The notes beneath the pieces are model-generated. The model made no database searches, had not been told where the DNA came from, and worked only from the letters and a program-made list of their open reading frames with translations. This document shows, piece after piece, positions 7,300-11,856 of a stretch of 11,856 nucleotides of DNA (within the stretch, counting starts at the first letter, position 1; each line of letters begins with the position of its first letter). The DNA lies in assembly GCA_002342345.1 (NCBI GenBank), contig DDPU01000049.1, positions 15,250-27,105 of the forward strand, in the 5' to 3' direction. The position numbers and the translations under genes were made by a program. Source of the stretch: Verrucomicrobia bacterium UBA2460 (GTDB lineage Bacteria; Verrucomicrobiota; Verrucomicrobiia; Methylacidiphilales; Verrucolacustridaceae).

Positions 7300-8066
7300 T
7301 CCGGGTCTGGTCGTGGCTCGGGCTGGTGGCTTTCCTCGTGGCCTGGGGGGGCATCAAGATTCCCTGGGAGAATCAAATGGCCCGTCACCAGCGCCTCGCC
7401 ACGCTGGGCTTTGCCAACCCGACCTCGGTGGCGCTCCGGGAAAAGCTGGGCCAAGGGCTCGCCTTGGCCGCCTTGGGCGGTTTCCGCGGTCTGGCGGCGA
7501 ACGCGTTGATGCTCGAGGCGCATGGGGCCTGGGAAAAAAAACAGTGGGTGAGGGTCAGGAGCAACCTGGAGATGGCCACGATTCTCCAGCCGCGGGTCGC
7601 CCTGTTTTGGGATCTGGCGTCCTGGCACATGGCCTGGAACGCCGCGGTGGCCGCGGAAAACTTCAACGGAGAACCGAGCGAGACGCGAAGGCGCATCGAG
7701 GCGCGCAAGTGGGTGGAGGCAGGGAGGGAGCTTCTTGAGCGGGGCACGCGGGCAGTCCCGGAAAAATCCATCCTCTTCCAGAGGCTGGGCGACCTTTATT
7801 GGCAGCGTCTGGCCGATTACCAGGCCGCCGCCTCCTGCTACCGCGAGGCCCTCACCAAGGGGGACGCACCGGTTTTTCTGGAGCGGTTCGTGGGATATGC
7901 CCTCGCCAAGGCAGGGGACCGGGAGGCGGCGTTGGAATATTTCCGGAATCTTCGCCTTTCCCTGGGGGAACATCCGGATCCGGAAAGAAAACCGGAAGTT
8001 CTCGACCGCGAGATCCGAAGGCTGGAACGGGAAATCGCCGAACAAAGGCAAGGGAGGGTCCCGTGA
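7296..8066 (+). CDS. membrane-anchored TPR-repeat protein, function unknown
   Basis: The 256-residue protein starts with a short N-terminal hydrophobic segment (about 5-20, a signal anchor) and continues as a soluble, helix-rich domain. Tetratricopeptide-like pairs are visible at about 160-192 (LGDLYWQRLADYQAAASCYREAL) and 194-225 (YALAKAGDREAALEYFRNLR), with less regular helices at 60-150 including FWDLASWHMAWNAA at 104-117. It ends in a charged helix, probably a coiled coil (231-252). It starts at GTG 7296, overlapping the permease stop as GTGA, and ends overlapping the phosphoesterase start the same way. It is probably an accessory or scaffold for the ABC exporter on the periplasmic face; that is inferred from context only. 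Confidence 0.8.
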   Translation: MIRVWSWLGLVAFLVAWGGIKIPWENQMARHQRLATLGFANPTSVALREKLGQGLALAALGGFRGLAANALMLEAHGAWEKKQWVRVRSNLEMATILQPRVALFWDLASWHMAWNAAVAAENFNGEPSETRRRIEARKWVEAGRELLERGTRAVPEKSILFQRLGDLYWQRLADYQAAASCYREALTKGDAPVFLERFVGYALAKAGDREAALEYFRNLRLSLGEHPDPERKPEVLDREIRRLEREIAEQRQGRVP

Positions 8067-8803
8067 TCAAATACGGGATCTTCGGCGACATTCACGGCAA
8101 CCTGGAGGCCTTCGAGGCGGTTTTGGCCGACATGGAGGACCAGGGGGTGACCCATCCGCTCTGTCTGGGGGATCTGGTGGGATACGGGGCGAACCCGGTG
8201 GAATGTGTTGAGGTGGTCCGGGCCCTGAAATGCCCGGTGGTCCGCGGAAATCACGATGATTTCGTGACGCACGGGAAAAGCCCCGTCTCTTTTTCGGAAG
8301 CGGCCACCGTATCCCTGGAGTACGCGCGCCGCCAGATGAGCCCTTCCCAGCTCAATTTTCTCCGGCGGCTTCCCCTGGTTTATGTGGAGGACCCTTTTAC
8401 CCTTGTCCATGCGACTTTGGATGGACCGGACCAGTGGGGCTACATCTCCACCCGGTTGGAGGCCCAGACCTGTCTTTTCTATCAAAAAACTCCCCTTTGT
8501 TTTGTCGGGCATACCCACCGGCCTTGCGCCTTCGCCCAGCAGAAGGAGGTTCGCCCCCTGGAATTTCGCCAGGTGGATGTCCATCCCGACCGGACCAAGG
8601 CGGGAAGAAGGTTTCTTTTCAACGTTGGCTCCGTTGGCCAGCCCCGGGACGGGGACTGGCGGGCTTCCTATGCAATCTATTCTCCCCGAGAGGAGCAGGT
8701 GGACCTTCGGAGGGTTAACTATGATATCGAAAAAGCCTCCCAAAAAATCCTGAAATCCGGTTTGCCAGAATCACTTGCCAAAAGGCTATTTCGAGGCGAA
8801 TAA
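8063..8803 (+). CDS. calcineurin-like metallophosphoesterase (YfcE/ApaH-like family)
   Basis: The 246-residue cytoplasmic phosphoesterase shows the complete dimetal site: GDIHGN at 8-13 (D9, H11), CLGDLVGYG at 34-42 (D37), RGNHDD at 61-66 (N63, H64), VHATLD at 115-120 (H116) and GHTHRP at 149-154 (H150, H152). A late FNVGSVGQPRDGD at 187-199 is typical of the bacterial single-domain group. Substrates in the family include phosphodiesters, Ap4A and phosphoproteins; none can be chosen here. GTG 8063 overlaps the TPR gene stop (GTGA) with GGGAGGG at 8052-8058 as ribosome-binding site. The frame remains open further upstream, inside the TPR gene, but the family match starts at this GTG. It is the last gene of the operon; no GC-rich hairpin with a T-run follows. 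Confidence 0.92.
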   Translation: MIKYGIFGDIHGNLEAFEAVLADMEDQGVTHPLCLGDLVGYGANPVECVEVVRALKCPVVRGNHDDFVTHGKSPVSFSEAATVSLEYARRQMSPSQLNFLRRLPLVYVEDPFTLVHATLDGPDQWGYISTRLEAQTCLFYQKTPLCFVGHTHRPCAFAQQKEVRPLEFRQVDVHPDRTKAGRRFLFNVGSVGQPRDGDWRASYAIYSPREEQVDLRRVNYDIEKASQKILKSGLPESLAKRLFRGE

Positions 8804-8816
8804 ACTATTTAAATTG

Positions 8817-8844
8817 TTGACAAACAGCATTTTAAATTTATGCA
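8817..8844 (+). promoter_or_regulatory. candidate sigma-70-type promoter of the repeat-protein gene
   Basis: A perfect TTGACA at 8817-8822 is followed after 16 bases by TATGCA at 8839-8844. It lies in a sharply AT-rich 94-base gap between the phosphoesterase stop and the next ATG, in otherwise GC-rich DNA. A second TTGACT at 8858-8863 with TATTCA at 8880-8885 (16-base spacer) is a weaker alternative closer to the gene. The sequence TTTAAATT occurs twice, at 8808-8815 and 8831-8838, on either side of the -35 box, and could bind a regulator. Confidence 0.45.
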
Positions 8845-8897
8845 AATTAATCGTAACTTGACTTCCGAACCAATTGCTATATTCACAACTAACATAT

Positions 8898-9710
8898 ATG
8901 GAACGAAAAAACATGCGTTGGTCCTCGGAACGAGTTTTAAGCGAGATCCGGGCTTGGCGGGACCGGGGCGAACCCCTCTACGCCAACCATGTCCGCATCA
9001 ATTTCCAGGAGCTACTGGCCGCCTCCATCCGCTATTTCGGCAACTGGCAAACCGCGGTGGAAGCTGCGGGGATCTCCTACGAACAGGTTCGCAAGTACCG
9101 GAAATGGTCCAAAGAGGCGATCATCCAGGAAATCCACGACCTGCACGCCCGCGGAGTTGATCTTTCTTTCCGGGCGATGGCCCTCAGCCAGCACAACGCG
9201 ATGGTCTATGCGGCCATCCGTCCGAAATATTTCGGAAGCTGGAAAGTCGCCCTCGAGGCCGCCGGCCTGGAATCGGAGGAAATCTACCGGTACCGCAGCT
9301 GGGATGAGTCCGACATCCTTGGGGAGATCCGCAGGCTTCAATCGGAGGGAGCTGATCTCAGTTCCAAGGCCATGGACGAATCCTCCAACCGCCTTATCGC
9401 CACGGCGCGCCGGCGTTTCGGAAACTGGGGCCAGGCCCTCAAGCGGGCCGGGATCGATTACAATGATATCCGCCGCCGCAAACGCTGGTCCCGGGAATCC
9501 CTGGTGGAGGGTATTCTTGAGCTGAAGCGGCAGGGAATTCCGCTGATCACCCCGGAAGTGAAAAGGGCCAACCCTTCCCTTTTCGCGGCGGCCTGCAAAA
9601 AGCATTTTTTCGGAACCTGGAAAAAGGCCCTCAAGGCCGCCCTGCAGGCGGAGAATCACGGGGAAGTCCCCGCGCGGACCCGCTTGTTGGCTGATCCGGT
9701 TGCCTCCTAA
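8898..9710 (+). CDS. protein of four tandem homing-endonuclease-associated-type repeats, probable DNA-binding protein
   Basis: The 270-residue basic protein is built almost wholly from four copies of a 62-65 residue unit. Each opens with a W[S/D].E.[I/V/L] stretch (Trp at 8, 70, 135, 197), has a middle helix, then FG[N/S/T]W (47-50, 112-115, 174-177, 238-241) and an A[V/L]..AG[I/L] helix followed by a basic KYRKW-type linker. From memory this matches the repeat found beside HNH homing endonucleases (Pfam HNH_repeat), a small helical unit thought to bind DNA. No nuclease motif is present, and the only extra part is a 20-residue C-terminal tail. ATG 8898 is taken as start; TTG 8874 and ATG 8913 are alternatives, and none has a good Shine-Dalgarno. 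It has its own AT-rich promoter region. Confidence 0.8.
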   Translation: MERKNMRWSSERVLSEIRAWRDRGEPLYANHVRINFQELLAASIRYFGNWQTAVEAAGISYEQVRKYRKWSKEAIIQEIHDLHARGVDLSFRAMALSQHNAMVYAAIRPKYFGSWKVALEAAGLESEEIYRYRSWDESDILGEIRRLQSEGADLSSKAMDESSNRLIATARRRFGNWGQALKRAGIDYNDIRRRKRWSRESLVEGILELKRQGIPLITPEVKRANPSLFAAACKKHFFGTWKKALKAALQAENHGEVPARTRLLADPVAS

Positions 9711-9723
9711 AACGACGTTTCCA

Positions 9724-9755
9724 CCGATCCCCCTTGTCGGCTCTCCGGGGATCGG
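9724..9755. repeat. perfect 9-bp inverted repeat (hairpin) between two genes
   Basis: CCGATCCCC at 9724-9732 is exactly complementary to GGGGATCGG at 9747-9755, with a 14-base loop. It starts 13 bases after the repeat-protein stop and ends 14 bases before the GTG of the secreted-protein gene. No T-run follows on either strand, so it is not a standard intrinsic terminator. It may protect the upstream mRNA's 3' end or affect initiation of the downstream gene. Confidence 0.6.
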
Positions 9756-9769
9756 CGCATTCTTGCCGC

Positions 9770-10633
9770 GTGCCTAAATCGTTCCCAACCGTCCTTCTTT
9801 CCGTCCTCTGGCTATGGCTGGGGGGAGGGGGGAATGTGCTGGCCCAGCTCGACCTGCGTCTGGAGACGCCGAAATCCTCCTACCTGCAGTACGCGGCGAT
9901 CCCCGTCATCGTGCACCTGAAAAATCTCGGGGGCAGTCCCCTGGAATTGAGGGAAAGGGACGGCAAGCCATGGATGGAAATGATCGTTCAATCGATCGAC
10001 GGCCTTTTGATCCGGGCGGAAAGGCCCCTCTCTCCCCCGGAAATCACCCTTCGGCCCGGGGAGGAAAAAACTTTGCCCCTCGATTTGGCTCCCCATTTCC
10101 TGGTGCGTGAACCGGGAGCCTACCGCGTGCGGGCCTCCGCCCTGCTGCCCTCGGGACAGAGCCTGCTGACCGAACCCCTGCCTTTTCTGGTCGGGCGGGG
10201 TGAAGTCCTCTGGACCCAGCCCCGCGGGGAGGGGAAGGACCGGCGCATTTTCTCCATCCTGAGATTTTATGAGGATCCGAACCTGGGAATTTATCTCCGG
10301 GTGGAGGTTCCCGGACAAAATCAGGTTTTTCCCTCGCACCGACTGGGGCCCTACCTGCCGCTGGGAAATCCCACCGCGGAGTTCGACGGGGACAATCACC
10401 TGTTTCTCCTCTATGCGCTCGCCCCCGGCCAGCACCGCTTGACCGTGGTCAACCAGGATGGCCGGGTCCTGCGGGAGGAGGACCGTCAGGAAACCCTCGA
10501 AAAACCCCGCCTGGTCCGGAGTCCCGACGGCCAGATCGATGTCCAGGGGGGCACGGTGATCCTGCCTTCCCACCTCCGGGAAAAACTCTCAACCCTGCAG
10601 GGGCGTTCCGGAACCGCCCCCGCGGCGCCCTGA
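9770..10633 (+). CDS. secreted beta-rich protein of unknown function
   Basis: The 287-residue protein has a classical signal peptide: a lysine at position 3, a hydrophobic core LLSVLWLWLGGG (9-20) and a likely cleavage after GNVLA (residue 25). The mature part begins QLDLRLETPKSSYLQYAAIPV, a pattern of alternating strands and 'LRPGEEKTLPLDL' turns typical of an Ig-like or BsuPI-like beta sandwich to about residue 143. A second beta-rich segment follows (about 145-245), and the tail from 246 is polar and Pro/Gly-rich. No enzyme motif and no cysteine pair were seen. GTG 9770 is preferred because it gives a clean signal peptide; the longer TTG 9734 start lies in the loop of the upstream hairpin. 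Its 3' end overlaps the DUF3431 gene antisense by 45 bases. Confidence 0.75.
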   Translation: MPKSFPTVLLSVLWLWLGGGGNVLAQLDLRLETPKSSYLQYAAIPVIVHLKNLGGSPLELRERDGKPWMEMIVQSIDGLLIRAERPLSPPEITLRPGEEKTLPLDLAPHFLVREPGAYRVRASALLPSGQSLLTEPLPFLVGRGEVLWTQPRGEGKDRRIFSILRFYEDPNLGIYLRVEVPGQNQVFPSHRLGPYLPLGNPTAEFDGDNHLFLLYALAPGQHRLTVVNQDGRVLREEDRQETLEKPRLVRSPDGQIDVQGGTVILPSHLREKLSTLQGRSGTAPAAP

Positions 10634-11332
10634 GGATTCCTCCGCCGCTTTTTTTCGGACCGGCTTGAGAAGCCTCATCCCGGAAGGTCCGAAGAGGCGC
10701 GGGTCGAGCGGCGGGGCGAGAAAAACCCTGTCCCAGGTTCTTTCGAAGGCGTGGGCGGCGTCGGGAAATTCCGAGGCCAGGAGCAGGGCACGCTCGTAAA
10801 AATCGCGCGTGCGGCGGTGTGCGGCCTTCCGGGAAACGGCGAATTGTCCTCCCCCCACGTAGCGGACCCGGTCCGGAACCGGCTCGTTCCAAAGCGACCG
10901 GAAAAATCCCGCCAGATCCAGTTCCCGGCGCAGGGGATTTTTGGTCCAATGCACAAAGGAGGGATGTCCCCGGGAATCGTCCGTCTCCCAAAGAAAACCC
11001 AGCCACAAAAAATCCTCCCCCGCCGGCGGATGGCCGGCGAGGCGGCGGATCACCCCGTGCATGTCCGGCACATGATCAAAGGGATGTCCCTGGGCAAAGA
11101 GGGTCCATTCCGCCAGCGAGTCGTAGCGTTCCGCCAGATGGTGAAGCCAGGCGTGGGCTTCCCGGCCCACGTTGGGAAGGGGAATGGATCCGGGCCAGGC
11201 AGCGGCGGGACCGGGGGTTTTTTCGTACACCGTCACGCGGAGGCCGCGCGGGACGTTGCGGAGCCAGCCCATCTCCTCGCCGCACCGGCAAACGACCAGT
11301 TCCAGGTCGGCCGGGGGAACCGGGCGTTTCAT
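10589..11332 (-). CDS. DUF3431 family protein
   Basis: The 247-residue protein is recognisable as DUF3431 by LELVVCRCGEEMGWL (10-24), LPNVGREAHAWLHHL at 52-66, TLFAQGHPFDH at 77-87, GGQFAVSR at 161-168 and the closing FERTWDRVF at 197-205. The family is of unknown function and often occurs near glycosyltransferases; I see no catalytic proof of one here. There is no signal peptide or membrane segment. The last 30 or so residues are basic, Ser/Gly-rich and poorly conserved, and they are encoded antisense to the terminator and 3' end of the secreted-protein gene. The ATG at 11332 overlaps the stop of the GspF/PilC gene (ATGA), so the two are probably co-transcribed. Confidence 0.88.
   Translation of the reverse strand: MKRPVPPADLELVVCRCGEEMGWLRNVPRGLRVTVYEKTPGPAAAWPGSIPLPNVGREAHAWLHHLAERYDSLAEWTLFAQGHPFDHVPDMHGVIRRLAGHPPAGEDFLWLGFLWETDDSRGHPSFVHWTKNPLRRELDLAGFFRSLWNEPVPDRVRYVGGGQFAVSRKAAHRRTRDFYERALLLASEFPDAAHAFERTWDRVFLAPPLDPRLFGPSGMRLLKPVRKKAAEESSGRRGGGSGTPLQG
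10622..10655 (+). terminator. intrinsic terminator of the secreted-protein gene
   Basis: GCGGCG at 10622-10627 pairs with CGCCGC at 10643-10648, and inside it GAGG at 10632-10635 pairs with CCTC at 10639-10642 around an ATT loop, leaving a four-base bulge (10628-10631). Seven Ts follow immediately (10649-10655). The stem includes the stop codon at 10631-10633. The whole element lies inside the coding sequence of the opposite-strand DUF3431 gene. Confidence 0.75.
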
Positions 11333-11856
11333 CCGCCGGCGGTCAGATCCTGGATGATCGTGATGAGCGGCAGGAACAGGGCGACCACAATCGTGCCGAC
11401 AATCAGGGCGAGCAGGACGATCATCACCGGTTCCAGCAGGGAAGTGAGGCCGGCCACGGCGGTGTCCACTTCCTCCTCAAAAACATCGGCCACCTTGGTG
11501 AGCATGTCGGGAAGTTGTCCGGTTTCCTCCCCGACCTGGACCATCGAGACGACCATGGGGGGGAAAATCTGGCTCGCCTCCATCGGGGAGACCATCGATT
11601 CCCCCTCCTTGACGTTGTCGTGGATGTTGTCGATGGCGGAACTGACCCGCTCGTTGCCGGCGGTGTCCCGGGTGATCTGCAGGGCCTGCAGGATGGGCAC
11701 ACCCGAGGAGACCAGCGTGCCCAGGGTCCGGCTGAAGCGGGCCACGGCGGTTTTTGTCAGCATGTCGCCGAAAAGGGGGAGTTTCAGTTTGAACTGGTCC
11801 ACCTTGGCGGGGACGCCCGGGAGGCGCATGGACAGCCGCAGTCCCACCACCGCAAG
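11329..11856 (-). CDS. type II secretion / type IV pilus inner-membrane protein (GspF/PilC family), 5'-truncated by window edge
   Basis: The last 175 residues of a GspF/PilC-type platform protein are present; the N-terminal half lies beyond the window. The visible part is the second T2SSF domain: KLPLFGDMLTKTAVARFSRTL, TLVSSGVPILQALQIT, then VGEETGQLPDMLTKVADVFEEEVDTAVAGL and a C-terminal membrane helix LLEPVMIVLLALIVGTIVVALFLPL. In known systems this protein sits in the inner membrane, contacts the assembly ATPase and helps load pilins or pseudopilins. The sequence does not decide between secretion and pilus roles. Its stop overlaps the DUF3431 start. Confidence 0.93.
   Translation of the reverse strand, partial: LAVVGLRLSMRLPGVPAKVDQFKLKLPLFGDMLTKTAVARFSRTLGTLVSSGVPILQALQITRDTAGNERVSSAIDNIHDNVKEGESMVSPMEASQIFPPMVVSMVQVGEETGQLPDMLTKVADVFEEEVDTAVAGLTSLLEPVMIVLLALIVGTIVVALFLPLITIIQDLTAGG

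Noticed and set aside
8898..9710. Homing endonuclease or mobile intron
   Set aside because: No HNH, LAGLIDADG or GIY-YIG motif, no interrupted host gene and no flanking repeats.
9734..9769. TTG 9734 as start of the secreted-protein gene
   Set aside because: It lies in the loop of a hairpin, lacks a ribosome-binding site and would place a polar 12-residue stretch before an otherwise clean signal peptide.

Overview
The window is a dense stretch of a GC-rich (about 60% or more by eye) bacterial chromosome. It has thirteen confident genes and one doubtful partial reading frame. No gap without a gene exceeds about 120 bases, and most neighbours overlap by four bases (ATGA or GTGA). The style of the type II secretion F protein, the DUF3431 gene and the chemotype of the other proteins suggest a PVC-group bacterium, most likely Verrucomicrobiota. 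This is an impression from sequence style and has not been checked by search. There is no sign of a prophage, insertion sequence, CRISPR array, tRNA or rRNA.

Layout. (1) Bases 1-2017, plus strand: a doubtful reading frame open from the window edge, then a membrane protein that joins a sodium:solute-symporter-like domain to a C-terminal hotdog thioesterase resembling the enediyne/polyketide type. (2) Bases 2028-5214, minus strand: a three-gene operon read leftward, sugar-phosphate isomerase/epimerase-like TIM barrel, then LPG-synthase/flippase-like membrane protein, then CCA tRNA nucleotidyltransferase. (3) Bases 5334-8803, plus strand: a divergent five-gene operon with acylphosphatase, ABC ATPase, ABC-2/NosY-like permease, a membrane-anchored TPR protein and a calcineurin-like phosphoesterase. 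(4) Bases 8804-9710: an AT-rich promoter region and a protein made of four copies of a repeat resembling the homing-endonuclease-associated repeat. (5) Bases 9711-10655: a hairpin, a secreted protein of unknown function and its intrinsic terminator. (6) Bases 10589-11856, minus strand: a 5'-truncated GspF/PilC gene followed by a DUF3431 gene. The DUF3431 3' end overlaps the secreted-protein gene antisense.

How it fits together. The five-gene plus operon looks like one exporter unit: ATPase and permease, with a TPR partner and a phosphatase translated as a coupled chain. The minus operon mixes tRNA maturation with probable carbohydrate or envelope lipid functions, which more likely reflects conserved gene order than a shared pathway. 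The most unusual items are the transporter-thioesterase fusion, whose catalytic Asp position is Asn as in enediyne thioesterases, and the four-repeat DNA-binding-like protein with its own AT-rich promoter. I did not find a convincing new multi-gene system. The exporter operon and the fusion protein are the best leads.
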